Origin: Erythroxylum novogranatense
Taxonomy: Eukaryota; Streptophyta; Magnoliopsida; Malpighiales; Erythroxylaceae
NCBI GenBank assembly: GCA_029891385.1
Contig: CM057228.1
Span: 27,656,214 to 27,720,213 of the forward strand
DNA: 64,000 nucleotides
Reading direction: 5' to 3'
Shown: positions 31,193 through 42,799 of the stretch, piece after piece
Position numbering within the stretch: the first letter of the stretch is position 1
How the letters are laid out: each line of letters begins with the position of its first letter
Notes under the pieces: model-generated
The model's input: the letters and a program-made list of their open reading frames with translations, nothing else
Databases searched by the model: none
What the model was told of the DNA's origin: nothing
Position numbers and translations under genes: made by a program

Positions 31193-32944
31193 TCAACCAA
31201 ATGAATTTAAATCACACATGCCTATTCTTAATTTAATGTTCACAAACACATCTTCCTTAAGAGGTTTAGTAAAAATGTCAACCAATTGATCACTAGTTGA
31301 TACATGCTTCAAGCAAATGTCTCCTTTTAAACAATGATCACGGATAAAATGATGTCTAATTTTTATATGCTTTGTTCTACTATGCAATATAGGATTTTTA
31401 CTCAAACAAATTGCACATGTATTATCACAATAAATAGGAATATTTTTAACCACAATACCATAATCAAGCAATTGATGTTTAATCCAAAGAACTTGGGCAC
31501 AAGCACTCCCAGCTGCTACATATTCAGATTCAGCAGTGGAAATGGCTACACTAGCTTGCTTTTTACTAGCCCAAGATATCAAAGAAGATCCTAAGAAATG
31601 ACACAAGCCACTAGTGCTTTTCCTAACAATTCTACAGCCACCATGATCGGCATCACTATAAGCAAACAAATCAAATGAATCACAACTAGGATACCATAAA
31701 CCATGATTAATAGTTCTACTCAAATATCTAAAAATTCTTTTACAAGCACTCAAATGAGAAATCTTAGGACAAGATTGAAATCTAGCACAAAGACATGTGG
31801 CAAACATTATATCAGTTCTAGAAGCAGTTAAATACAAAAGAGAGCCGATCATACCTCTATAGAGTTTTTGATCAACGTCTTCTTCATTTTCATGTTTTTC
31901 CAAGACCAGATTTGTCGCCATTGGTGTAGCTGCCACTTTGCATCCATCCATTTTAAACTTCTTAAGAAGTTCCTTGGTATACCGATTGGTGGATGAAAAT
32001 GCCATTTTGTGTTGCTTGATTTGCAATCCAAGAAAGAACTTGAGTTCTCCCATCATACTCATTTCAAACTCACCTTGCATTAAATCACTAAATTCTTTGC
32101 ACAAAAATTCATTAGTGGCACCAAACACAATGTCATCAACATAAATTTGACAAATAAGCATATCATTATCAACATGTTTAATAAACAAAGTATTATCTAT
32201 CATACCACGAACATATCCATGTTGAGTTAGAAAAGTACTTAACCTCTCATACCATGCTCTAGGTGCTTGCTTTAGTCCATAAAGTGCCTTCTTGAGTTTG
32301 TAGACGTAATCCGGATGCTCATGATCTTCAAATCCCGGCGGTTGTTTGACATAGAATTCCTCTTGAATATACCCATTTAGAAATGCGCTCTTGACGTCCA
32401 ATTGATTTAATTTGATCCTTTTATGAGACGCGAATGCACATAGTAGCCTAATTGCCTCCAAACGAGCCATAGGAGCATATGTCTCATTGTAATCAAGGCC
32501 TTCTTCTTGATAAAATCCTTGAGCCACTAGCCTTGATTTATTTTTAACCGCTTCACCATTCTCATCATACTTTATCCGATTTACCCATTTGACTCCAATG
32601 ATTGTCTTGTTCTCTGGTGGAGCTACCAAATCCCAAACATCATTTCGCTTGAACTGATTAAGCTCCTCTTGCATAGCTAAAAGCCAATTTTCATCTTTAA
32701 GTGCTTCTTCTATATTCTTGGGTTTTACCAACGAAATGAAAGCTAAATTACTCATATTCTCATAGATATTTCTCCTAGTTCTTACACCAACATTTAAATC
32801 TCCAATGACTTGCTCCATAGGATGATTCTTTGCTTTTGCCCATGATTTAATGTCGGGTACATGTTTTTCTTCGTCTAACTTCAATTCCTCAATCTTGGAT
32901 TCAATTTCTTCAACTTTATTACTGAACTTCTGCATCATCATCAA
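31193..32944 (-). CDS. Copia-3 reverse transcriptase-RNase H frame
   Basis: A frame of 583 codons, open throughout. N-terminal linker with coiled coil (VEEIESKIEELKLDEEKHV), then RT: KNKSRLVAQGFYQEEGLDY, LNQLDVKSAFLNGYIQEEFY, LYGLKQAPRAWYERL, catalytic QIYVDDIVFGATN, MMGELKFFLGLQI. RNase H follows: YSDADHGGCRIVRKSTSG, ISTAESEYVAAGSACAQ, IYCDNTCAICLSKNPI and HIKIRHHFIRDH. All catalytic acidic residues I can place are present. The true pol frame continues from the integrase ORF. A one-base shift near 32960-32970 separates them. Confidence 0.9.
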   Translation of the reverse strand: MMMMQKFSNKVEEIESKIEELKLDEEKHVPDIKSWAKAKNHPMEQVIGDLNVGVRTRRNIYENMSNLAFISLVKPKNIEEALKDENWLLAMQEELNQFKRNDVWDLVAPPENKTIIGVKWVNRIKYDENGEAVKNKSRLVAQGFYQEEGLDYNETYAPMARLEAIRLLCAFASHKRIKLNQLDVKSAFLNGYIQEEFYVKQPPGFEDHEHPDYVYKLKKALYGLKQAPRAWYERLSTFLTQHGYVRGMIDNTLFIKHVDNDMLICQIYVDDIVFGATNEFLCKEFSDLMQGEFEMSMMGELKFFLGLQIKQHKMAFSSTNRYTKELLKKFKMDGCKVAATPMATNLVLEKHENEEDVDQKLYRGMIGSLLYLTASRTDIMFATCLCARFQSCPKISHLSACKRIFRYLSRTINHGLWYPSCDSFDLFAYSDADHGGCRIVRKSTSGLCHFLGSSLISWASKKQASVAISTAESEYVAAGSACAQVLWIKHQLLDYGIVVKNIPIYCDNTCAICLSKNPILHSRTKHIKIRHHFIRDHCLKGDICLKHVSTSDQLVDIFTKPLKEDVFVNIKLRIGMCDLNSFG

Positions 32945-32967
32945 AACAAACCTTTCTCGGGGTGAAA

Positions 32968-34455
32968 TTATTTCATCAAATTTGACATGAATACTTTCTT
33001 CAACACATTTAGTCTATTATTATAAACTCTAAAAGCCTTACTAGTTTGAGAATAACCAATAAACACACCAATATCGGATTTAGAGTTGAATTTTCCTAAA
33101 TTGCTCTTTCCATTATTATGAATAAAAACTTTACAACCAAAAGGATGAAAATAAGAGATATTAGGTTTCTTACCTTTCCATAGCTCGTAAAGTGTCTTAT
33201 TTTTGTCTCTTCGTAAGTGCACCCGGTTGATGACGTAGCAAGCGGTGTTGACTGCCTCTGCCCAAAATGATTTAGGAAGATTGTACTCATTTAGCATAGT
33301 CATGCTCATTTCTTCAAGTGAGCGATTTTTCCTTTCTACTACACCATTTTGTTGCGGAGTCCTTGGTGTCGAGAAATTATGTTCCATTCCATATTTGTCA
33401 CAAAGACTTTCGAAAGGTTCACATTCGAATTCTCCTCCATGATCAGTTCTAATTGCAACGATAGACAAAATTTTCTCATTTTGAACCAATCTACACCACT
33501 TGGTAAATTCATTAATGGCATCATTTTTATTTGCAAGAAATCTTACCCAAGTAAATCTAGAGAAATCATCTACAATCACAAGTACATATAATTTTCCACT
33601 AAGACTAGCATGCCTAGAAGGTCCAATCAAATCCATATGCACAAGTTCAAGAATTCTAGATGTGCAAATTTCTTTCTTTGGTTTGAAAGATTCTCTAACA
33701 TGTTTGCCTTTCAAACATGACTCACACAAATGATCTTTAACAAATTTAATCTTAGGCAAACCTCTTACAATGTCATTCTTTGAAAGCTTAGAAATTAAAG
33801 GCAATGGTGCATGTCCTAATTTTCTATACCATAAAAATGCATTTTCTTCTAGTGTCACCAGGCATTTTTCATTGAATGAACTATCATCATGCAAATCAAC
33901 AATGTATGTGTTCCCATGTCTCAAACCAATAAAGGCAACATGATCATCCTTCTTAACTAGGCAATGTGATGATTCAAATGATACAATATAATTCATATCA
34001 TAAAGTTGAGACACACTTAGCAGGTTATGTTTCAACCCATCAACTAGCAAAACATTGTCAATGGTTGGCAAAGGTTCCTTACCCACTTTACCAATTCCAA
34101 TGACCTTACCTTTGTTATTGTCTCCGAAGGTGACATAACCTTGATTTTTTGGTTTGATTTCCGCAAAAAGGTTCTTGTCCCCACTCATGTGTCTCGAACA
34201 TTCGCTGTCGATGTACCAAGTGCTTGACGGCCTTTCATCCCTTGCTTGTACCTCATTTTCATCATCACTTTTTGCCATAAGTGCCAGGTTGTTTTCATCA
34301 TCACTTTGATATGTATCCTCTTCATCACTCCAAGTTGCCACCAGGCTAGTTTTCCTTTTACCTTTGTCGTATTTGTCATTTTTCTGAAAGTTTGATGTTG
34401 ATGATGAGCTTTTGCATTCTCTTGCGAGATGTCCCCGTTTTCCACATCTCCAACA
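32968..34455 (-). CDS. Copia-3 gag zinc knuckle, protease and integrase frame
   Basis: One open frame from the CCHC knuckle CWRCGKRGHLAREC (34414-34455) through protease, GAG-pre-integrase and integrase. Protease block WYIDSECSRHM has Glu where nearly all copia proteases have Gly (DSG), so activity is doubtful. Pre-integrase FLWYRKLGHAPLPLISKLSK and ESCLKGKHVRES, integrase LVHMDLIGPSRHASLSGK, RTDHGGEFECEPFE and QNGVVERKNRSL give an intact D,D,E triad. The frame ends at 32968 owing to a frameshift before RT. Confidence 0.88.
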   Translation of the reverse strand, partial: CWRCGKRGHLARECKSSSSTSNFQKNDKYDKGKRKTSLVATWSDEEDTYQSDDENNLALMAKSDDENEVQARDERPSSTWYIDSECSRHMSGDKNLFAEIKPKNQGYVTFGDNNKGKVIGIGKVGKEPLPTIDNVLLVDGLKHNLLSVSQLYDMNYIVSFESSHCLVKKDDHVAFIGLRHGNTYIVDLHDDSSFNEKCLVTLEENAFLWYRKLGHAPLPLISKLSKNDIVRGLPKIKFVKDHLCESCLKGKHVRESFKPKKEICTSRILELVHMDLIGPSRHASLSGKLYVLVIVDDFSRFTWVRFLANKNDAINEFTKWCRLVQNEKILSIVAIRTDHGGEFECEPFESLCDKYGMEHNFSTPRTPQQNGVVERKNRSLEEMSMTMLNEYNLPKSFWAEAVNTACYVINRVHLRRDKNKTLYELWKGKKPNISYFHPFGCKVFIHNNGKSNLGKFNSKSDIGVFIGYSQTSKAFRVYNNRLNVLKKVFMSNLMK

Positions 34456-35344
34456 TTCTTCGTTGCCTTTCTTTTAGTCATAGCCTTTTGATTTTCTTTC
34501 CGCGCCAAACTTCTTCCTTTCTACCTGTTTTTTGCCATTTAATTCTTTCCTTGATTTTGAAGTCCTTGAACTTCCTTAAATTTCTAGCGTACATAGCAAT
34601 TTCTTCGTCTTCCTCGTCTTCATCTAATTCCTCATCACTTTCATCAACAAAAGAAGTGTTAGCTTTAAAAGCAATAGATTTTTTAGGCTTACCTCTACCT
34701 CCTCTGGATTTGAGAATAATCTCATAGTTGATGAGTGATCCCACCAAAGCGTTGAATTCGGATGGTTGAGATCCTTTGACTCCATAATTGCGGTGACTTG
34801 AGAATCCCATTCCTTGGCGGTGAGCGAAGAATCTTCTTCACTTTCTCGCTATCCGTCATGTGCTTTCCCAGGTTGCCTAATCCATTTATGATTTTCTGCA
34901 AAGCGGTCAAGCATTGTAGAAATTGACTCACCTTCCTTCATGAGCGAACATCTCGTAGTCGTGAAGAAGCATGTTGATTTTGTCTCCCCGACTTGATTTG
35001 TCCCTTCATGAGTAACTCAAAGTCTCCCACATTTCCTTGGCAGTGGTGCAAGAATTTACCCGGTTTCTTTCCTCAACCGTTAATGCACTGATATATCGAC
35101 TTCATAGCTTTGGCGTTGATGTCGCTTGCCTCCAATCGTTATCATCATACTCTAGCTCTGTTTTCAACTCACCATTTTCTTTTAGAGGGGCTTGAAGTCT
35201 GAAGATAATGATCTTCCAGTATTCAACTCCCTCTCTTATAATATGATACTTCATAGGATTTTTCCATGATGAATAGTTAGAGCCATTAAATAAGGGAGGA
35301 CGGTTATTAGTGTTACCTTCTTCCGCTAGGTTGTTGTGTGCCAT
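34456..35344 (-). pseudogene. Copia-3 gag, frameshifted
   Basis: The start at 35344 (MAHNNLAEEGNTNNRPPLFN) leads into NGSNYSSWKNPMKYHI, the conserved start of SIRE-type Gag. The rest is spread over several frames (35102, 34722, 34478) by small indels, including the capsid helix with YEIILKSRGGRGKPKKSIAF and an acidic stretch (DESDEELDEDEEDEE) before the zinc knuckle. This breaks Gag-Pol translation. Confidence 0.8.
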
Positions 35345-35358
35345 CCCAGATACTTCTG

Positions 35359-35370
35359 CTCTGATACCAA
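35359..35370 (-). promoter_or_regulatory. primer-binding site of Copia-3
   Basis: TGGTATCAGAGC on the minus strand, one base inside the 5' LTR end, 15 bases before the gag ATG. Confidence 0.9.
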
Positions 35371-35371
35371 T

Positions 35372-36422
35372 TGTAAGTGATCTAGAAGGGGGGGTTGAAT
35401 AGATCTTAAAATTCTTTGAAAATTTCTACAAGAAAATCGAAGTTAAAGCACACAAAACAATTTAGATAAACTTAATTGAAAAGTGTAGGAAGAAGATCAA
35501 ACACTTGTTTTATAGAGGTTCGGTGCTAAGACCTACGTCCTCTACCTAAGCTCCCACTTAGGATTTTGCCAACCACTTTATTGCACACTTTGTAGTTGAG
35601 TGTGAACTTTTTACAACGCCACTTGAATTTCGGCTCAAGTAACCTTTTACACTCGATTTGCCTTCCGGCACAAATCCTACCTCACGTGACCTTTTCACTC
35701 GTCACTCAAATTGTAACAAAACAATACAAATATTGAAGAACAAATGCTCAATACAATTTGTAGCAAAATAAGAGCAATAGTGAGCAATTTGAAGCAATAT
35801 AAGAGTATTTAGACTTGTAGAACTTATCTCTACTCTTCTTCCATCATCCTCTATTTATACTTGAAGAAATATAGCTGTTGGAGCTCTTCTAGCCGTTGCT
35901 TAATTGGATATAGCCATTCCTTGATAATCTCCATTCCATTTTTAGCAAATTGGACCGTTGGAGCTGAATCTGTGCATCCATAAGTCGACTTTTCTAATGA
36001 ATAAGTCGACTTGTTTCAACCATTTACGTAAAAATTGTAACTACGCTCTCCAATAAGTCGACTTGTGCTGTATAAGTCGACTTGTTGTATTCGATAAGTC
36101 GACTTGTGTGCTATAAGGCGACTTGTCTTAATACATCTTCATATATAAGTCGACTTGTACTGCTCTAGTTAACTTGTTATATTCAGACGTTGATGTAAGT
36201 CGACTTGTATTACCAAATCCTTTATAATCCTTAAACTTTATGCCATTTTTACTTAGAAGATAACTCCCAACTTGATTCCTCATTGATTAGACACTTGCTC
36301 ATCTTGATTTGCTCGATCCTTTCATTGAATAATACCTGAAATAATTTCTTAACCATTTCTAGATATTTTATTATTATCAAAATATAAAGGGATTTAATTT
36401 GTCAACCACCATTGGTCCAACA
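35372..36422 (-). repeat. 5' LTR of Copia-3
   Basis: Match to the 3' LTR with few differences. Its U3 has seven exact AAGTCGACTT palindromes (35982, 36003, 36054, 36073, 36095, 36147, 36197), 216-440 bases from the U3 start, where transcription enhancers usually lie. Confidence 0.9.
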
Positions 36423-36686
36423 AAATTAAGAGTAAGTGGGCTTGAGTGACTGATTTAAAATAGTCTAAGAGTGATTGGCTACTGATAGTGACTTATAGGA
36501 AATTTTTGGGAAATTCGGGAGAAAATGCCCGGACCAAAAATTTTGGAGTGACCGACTGATTGACTGTATAGTACTGAAAGGATTGTCTAATGGCAATGGA
36601 AAAATTAGAGTTATACTGTTAGAAAATAAAAATGTTGAGCCATTGAAATTTAGAGACTGAAATTTGAACTGATTTAGAGACCTATG

Positions 36687-36699
36687 TCTATATATAGCT
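36687..36699 (+). promoter_or_regulatory. TATA box of LTR B
   Basis: TCTATATATAGCT, followed about 250 bases later by a GTAAGT donor-like site. Transcription would start near 36725. Confidence 0.55.
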
Positions 36700-37079
36700 A
36701 GGTTTGAATTTGAGAAATTTACCTAAGGCATTATCATTTCTCTCTTCCCCTTCTCCACGGTGTTCTTCGATTTTTCCTTGGGTGAGGATTCTTGATCTTC
36801 TCTATGGTTTCTTCTCATTGTGCATAGCTAACTGGTTTATTGTGATTGTTGAAGGTTGAGAAGCTTGGAGAGTGGATTAATCGTTGATTTGAGAAAGTTT
36901 TAGGGTTACGGTGATTTTTGAGAAATTTGTGGATTGATCTTCGATTGGTAAGTTTTTAATGGCATTAATGTTGTTATTAATGGTTTTTATTGCATTTATG
37001 GCATTTATTATGGTTGAGTTGGGTAGATGGGAGTGTTTAATTGAGGTTTTAGAGAGAGAAATGGACAGAAATCGATCGG

Positions 37080-37330
37080 AGAAGACAGTGGGCGACTCGC
37101 ACGTCGCGACGTCTGGTGTGCCTCGCTGCTGCGAGAGAATATAGTGCTCGCCGCGACGAGCGCAGCGGGACGCCGCGGCGAGCGCCTGGAGGTAGGTCGT
37201 GACGAGCCTTTTGGCTTACGTCGCGACGAGCATGACAAGGGCGCACGCCGCGGCGAGCATCATTCACGCCGCGGCGAGCGATCCTCTGTACGTCGCGACG
37301 AGGGCTGTAGGTCGCGGCGAAGGGGTTTTT
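37080..37330. other. GC-rich island of LTR B
   Basis: About 250 bases with at least six copies of GTCGCGACG / GCCGCGGCGAGCG-like words, each partly palindromic, in AT-rich surroundings. The Arg-rich frames here on both strands are by-products. Confidence 0.65.
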
Positions 37331-37641
37331 CTTATTGGATTGATTTTAGTTTATTGGGTATAATTTATGGTATAGACCTCCGATTGAGGTGATTCTTGAT
37401 TAATTACGAACTAGAGAAAGAGGTCTACAATTGAGGATAATTATGGGAGTTAGAATTTAATTTAAGTGGTATCGATTTATCGAGATTAAGGTCAATTATG
37501 GTTCATAGTGTGACCTAAGTATTGAATTGAGACAATTGGAGTTTTAATTGAGGTTTTCAATGGAGGTTTTGATCCAGTGAATAGGGAACTGTTATAGGAA
37601 GTACAGATTGAGGAAATTGAACTAAATTATAGGATTGGATC

Positions 37642-39231
37642 TGTTGGATTGGAAAAAGAAAGCATGCTTAGTTTGGAGAAACGATAGATTTCAAAACTTT
37701 TTAAGAAATCATCTTGCAGCGGAAGCAATATATCCAAAACAACATGCTAATCCATACAGGATATGGTATAAGGATAATAAAACCAAGAACAAGATAAAAG
37801 GAATTACCGACTCCTTCGCTACAGCTTTAAATCCTCGCTGCGCTATCCTCTCCTTCTTGTATCCAAATCCTTTGCCTTTGAGTCTTTTCCTTTAGCAATC
37901 TATCTTCTTCCTTGTTGTAGTATCCTCAACCAATTAGATTTACCACTTGTTCTTCAAGGACAACTAGGTTAACAAAATCATTTGGTGGGAAAGGAGAAGA
38001 AATATTTGGAGGAGATTTTCTTAGAAGAAGAAGAACCAAAATTGAAACTCTTTCAATTCTTTCACTTAGGAATTTCGGTTCTACCTTGCATGAAAGGAGA
38101 GAATGTCTAAAACCAGGCAAGAACCATTTCTTACATCTCAATTTGAAATATGCATGAATGGAAAAGTGAGAGCCATCCAATGCATCACTTAAATTAATCA
38201 CTCATCAAATAGCCAATAAATGAGACTTACTTCATTTATCTTTAAAATGGCTATTTGAAAGACCATAACCTATAATTGAATACCCATTTCGGTTTTGGCA
38301 AGAAGAAAGAAGGAAGATGGTGCATCTAATGCACATCTTTCATCTTTAATCTAATGAATGCAAATAGGTTACATGCCAACATTAAAAGCCAACCATTAAA
38401 CCATTTAATGGTAAGTTCATAACTCCATTTAATAATGATGAACCATAATAAAGACCATCTTTATTTAGTATTTTAATGTCAAATGTGTGGTTACACATCT
38501 AAACTAACACAATTTCGAAATTGCTTCTTCTCCATTTAAAAAAATTGTTTTAATATAATTAATCCAATCAATTACATTAAACCAAAACAAGCCCATTTCT
38601 AAATGAACATATGGGCTTCCAATTAACCATTAATTAGTACAAGCCCATCATTCAATTATGGACTTCTAAAGCCTCCAAACTACTTCTTACTTAGCTTGAT
38701 AACCTTCCTTAAAGTCAAGTGGGGAATCTTATTAGACTTTGATAATTCAAGCTCCAATAAGCCCAGAAATAATTCAATCTCATTGGAATTAATTCTAGCT
38801 TATTAACTAAATGTCATTCCACTAAAGACAATTAGTTGAACTCTTGAATTATTAAATATTATGAGAATATGTCCAATTGCAAACCCTATTTAGAACCTTA
38901 TTATAGTCATCTGCACAACAAAGGGAAAAATTACCGTTTTGCCCTTATGTTGGTTTTTCCTTCTAGATCTCTCATTTTACTTTATATGGTGATTAACACA
39001 TAAGATCTCATCTTAGTGTTAAGACTTGATGGGTCGCTAGTCCATCAAACTACTGGCGCCAGTTTAATCACCAAATCTCCTTAAAACATCTAGAAGAGAT
39101 GATAACACTATAAACTCTTTATTTGAGTGAATGTTCCCTGATACATGTTTCAATTAATAATTCCAACATGCAGACACTGGATTAATACCTTGTAAAAATC
39201 CATTCCGATCATATCAAGAATTATAATGAAA
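37642..39231 (-). repeat. truncated extra LTR of Copia-4, 1.59 kb
   Basis: Matches the LTR from its TGTTGGAT end for about 1590 bases and stops at ATAATGAAA, where the complete LTR begins. It lacks the roughly 510 bases at the U3 end of the LTR. It shares the outer target duplication with the rest of the element. Confidence 0.85.
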
Positions 39232-41330
39232 TGTTGGATCGGAAAAAGAAAGCATGCTTAGTTTGGAGAAACAATAGATTTCAAAACTTTTTAAGAAATC
39301 ATCTTGCAGCGGAAGCAATATATCCAAAACAACATGCTAATCCATACATGATATGGTATAAGGATAATAAAACCAAGAACAAGATAAAAGGAATTACCGA
39401 ATCCTTTGCTACAGCTTTAAATCCTCGCTGCGCTATCCTCTCCTTCTTGTATCAAAATCCTTTTCCTTTGAGTCTTTTCCTTTAGCAATCTATCTTCTTC
39501 CTTGTTGTAGTATCCTCAACCAATCAGATTTACCACTTGTTCTTCAAGGACAACTAGGTTAACAAAATCCTTTGGTAGGAAAGGAGAAGAAATATTTGGA
39601 GGAGATTTTCTTAGAAGAAGAAGAACCAAAATTGAAACTCTTTCAATTCTTTCACTTAGGAATTTCGGTTCTACCTTGCATGAAAGGAGAGAATGTCTAA
39701 AAACCATGCAAGAACCATTTCTTACATCTCAATTTCGAAATATGCATGAATGGAAAAAGTGAGAGCCATCCAATGCATCACTTCTTACATTAATCACTCA
39801 TCAAATAGCCAATAAATGAGACTTACTTCATTTATCTTTAAAATGGCTATTTGAAAAGACCATAACCTATAATTGAATACCCATTTCGGTTTTGGCAAGA
39901 AGAAAGAAGGAAGATGGTCCATCTAATGCACATCTTTCATCTTTAATCTAATGAATGCAAATAGGTTACATACCAACATTAAAAGCCAACCATTAAACCA
40001 TTTAATGGTAAGTTCATAACTACATTTAATAATGATGAACCATAATAAAGACCATCTTTATTTAGTATTTTAATGTCAAATGTGTGGTTACACATCTAAC
40101 CTAACACAATTTCGAAATTGCTTCTTCTCCATTTAAAAAATTGTTTTAATATAATTAATCTAATCAAATACATTAAACCAAAACAAGCCCATTTCTAAAT
40201 GAACATATGGGCTTCCAATTAACCATTAATTAGTATAAGCCCATCATTCAATTATGGACTTCTAAAGCCTCCAAACTACTTCTTACTTAGCTTGATAACC
40301 TTCCTTAAAGCCAAGTGGGGAATCTTATTGGACTTTGATAATTCAAGCTCCAATAAGCCCAGAAATAATTCAATCTCATTGGAATTAATTCTAGCTTATT
40401 AACTAAATGTCATTCCACTAAAGACAATTAGTTGAACTCTTGAATTATTAAATATTATGAGAATATGTCCAATTGCAAACCCTATTTAGAACCTTATTAT
40501 AGCCATCCGCACAACAAAGGGTAAAATTACCGTTTTGTCCTTATGTTGGTTTTCCTTCTAGATCTCTCATTTTACTTTATATGGTGATTAACACATAAGA
40601 TTTCATCTTAGTGTTAAGACTTGATGGGTAGCTAGTCCATCAAACCATCGGGCGCCAGTTTAATCACTAAATCTCCTTAAAACATCTAGAAGAGATGATA
40701 ACACTATAAACTCTTTATTTGAGTGAATGTTCACGATACATGTTTCAATTAATAATTCCAACATGCAGAACCTTTGGATTAATACCTATAAAAATCCATT
40801 CCGATCATATCAAAATTATAATGAAACACATATGAGTTCACCACTCATCAAGATTGTGGTTCATAATAGCGAATGCTTAAGTTGTATGTTTTAAGATTAA
40901 AGTAACGACCCACTTTATTCTTGAAAACATACTTGATTCGATTCATTTAATAGTGCCATTATCGATAGTCTACTACTATCATGATATGAATCTCATCATT
41001 CCCTTTAAGTAAACTCCTTTACTTATATGGAGATAAATCGCAACACTACTGTCTAAACCATAATCAAGCGACCAACTTGATTATTCAATTTGTGAATCAA
41101 TTAATTGATTCTAATAATATACATGTTTCCCATACATCTCTATGTATATGTATATTACTTACAAATGAATCTTGGTACCTTATGACCAGATATATAATGC
41201 TTATACAGATAAAACCAAACTCTTTTGTTTTATTAATAATAAATATTTTCATTACAAAGAATGGCGAAGAAGATAAAGTTACATGTAAATACACTTGCTT
41301 TCCAGGCACTATATTTACATAACTCCAACA
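39232..41330 (-). repeat. 3' LTR of Copia-4
   Basis: 2099 bases, plus-strand ends TGTTGGATCGG ... AACTCCAACA. Frames of about 85 codons near its left end recur in all three copies and are not genes. Confidence 0.9.
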
Positions 41331-41344
41331 ATCTCCCACTTGCC

Positions 41345-42016
41345 CTAAAGTAAGTTTGACATATCCTTCATTCCCATCCTTTCTAGGTGACCCTCAAAAC
41401 TCTTTTGAGTCAATGTCTTTGTGAGCGGATCGCAAGGTTTTGCTCTGAGGAATCTTTACCACATCCACTTATCCACGTTGTATTATCTCCTTATGAGATG
41501 ATACTTTACGCTCAATGTGTTTGGCGACTTTGTGGTTCCGAGGTTCTTTAGAATTAGCCATCGCCCCACTATTATCACAATAAAGTGTAATGGCTTTTAC
41601 GCCTCTGGAACTACCTCCAAATCATTTAGGAACTTCCGAGCAGATCGCTTCCTTTCTCGCTTCACAAGCAGCAACATACTCACCTCCATAGTCAAATCAG
41701 CAATACAAGATTGCTTGACACTCCTCCAAACTATGGCTCCACCTCCTAAAGTAAATATAGAACCGAAGTTGATTTCCTTGAATCAACATCGATTGGAAAT
41801 CGAATCCGTATATCCCGTCGGAATAAGATTAGTTCCAGAGTAAACAAGCATTAAGTTCTTCGTCCTACGAAGATACTTAAGTATACACTTAACCGCAATT
41901 CAATGTTCCATTCTGGATTGGATGAAATCGCTACCGGTCCGCTGCGTATGAGATATCCGGTCTAGTGCACAAGACATTGCATACATCAAACTACCAACCG
42001 CCAAGCATATGGAATG
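41345..42016 (-). pseudogene. Copia-4 RNase H region, degenerate
   Basis: Fragments of the connection and RNase H domain are visible in changing frames (AVGSLMYAMSCALDR, VKCILKYLRRTKN, LVYSGTNLIPTGYTDS, then LGGGAIVWRS). Several stops and frameshifts are present. It is followed by the polypurine tract GGGCAAGTGGGAGAT on the minus strand. Confidence 0.7.
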
Positions 42017-42790
42017 TTACGCATCGTTCAACCTCCTCTTGGGTTTTAGGTGCTTGTTCCTTTGAAAGTTTGATTCCATGTCTAGTAGGGTGAAACCCCT
42101 CTTGGAATCTTTAATGGCGAACTTATTTAGCATATTCTCAATGTAGGTTAGTTGAGATAAAACTATCTTCTTGTTCTTACGATCCCTTATAAGTTTGATC
42201 CCTAGAACATAGGTAGCCTCTCCCAAATCCTTCATTGAAAATCGCTCATTAAGCCATCCTTAACCGCAGATAACATTCCCACATCATTCCTAATGAGCGT
42301 AATGTCATCAACATACAGGATTAGGAAAATAACCTTACCTTCTTGTATTCTTTTGTAAACACAAGGCTCATCTAGGTTTTGTATGAACCCATAGGTTTTG
42401 ATAGCCTTATCAAACCTAATGTTCCAAGACCTAGATGCTTTCTTAAGTCCATAAATGGACCTTTGCAACTTGCAAACCTTATGCTCATTACCTAGCTCAA
42501 TGAATCCTTCTGGTTGGGCCATATAAATGGTCTCCTCAAGATCTCCATTCAGAAATGCGGTCTTGACATCCATTTGCCATATTTCATAATCGAAATAGGC
42601 TGCTATGGCCAAAAGAATCCTGATGGACTTAAGCATGGCAACCGGAGAAAAAGTCTCCTCGTAGTCTATACCCTCCTTTTGAGTATAGCCTTTAGCTACC
42701 AATCTAGCTTTAAAGGTCTCTACCTTTCCATCCGATCCCCTTTTCCTTTTGTAGATCCATTTACACCTTATGGTTTTTAGACCTGGTGGT
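42017..42790 (-). pseudogene. Copia-4 reverse transcriptase
   Basis: Two frames in sequence. The first (to 42232) has IRCKWIYKRKRGSDGKVETF, VAKGYTQKEGIDYEETFSPV, IWQMDVKTAFLNGDLEETIY, SIYGLKKASRSWNIRFD and the catalytic LILYVDDITLI. The second (42017-42235) has KDLGEATYVLGIKLIRD. A small indel near 42235 separates them. The active-site YVDD is intact, but the broken frame prevents a full enzyme. Confidence 0.82.
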
Positions 42791-42799
42791 AGATCTACA

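Larger units (their letters stand above)
27893..36422 (-). mobile_element. Copia-3: SIRE/Maximus-like copia element with extra ORF
   Basis: Complete 8.5-kb element in minus orientation, flanked by AAATT on both sides (27888-27892 and 36423-36427). LTRs of 1052 and 1051 bases differ at a small number of sites. A tRNA-Met primer-binding site (35359-35370) and polypurine tract AAAAGGGGAGAT (28945-28956, minus strand) are in place. Order on the minus strand: gag, protease-integrase, RT-RNase H, then an extra ORF before the 3' LTR. Gag and the integrase/RT junction carry frameshifts. Other frames are long and open, so the insertion is recent. Confidence 0.92.
36428..37641 (+). repeat. 5' LTR of gypsy B, second piece
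   Basis: Continues LTR B after Copia-3 and ends at GGATC, the target of Copia-4. It holds the probable promoter TATA (36687-36699), a donor-like GATTG/GTAAGT at 36948 and the GC-rich island 37080-37330. Confidence 0.8.

Noticed and set aside
37008..37392. Arg/Ser-rich ORFs on both strands
   Set aside because: They are by-products of the GC-rich island in LTR B.
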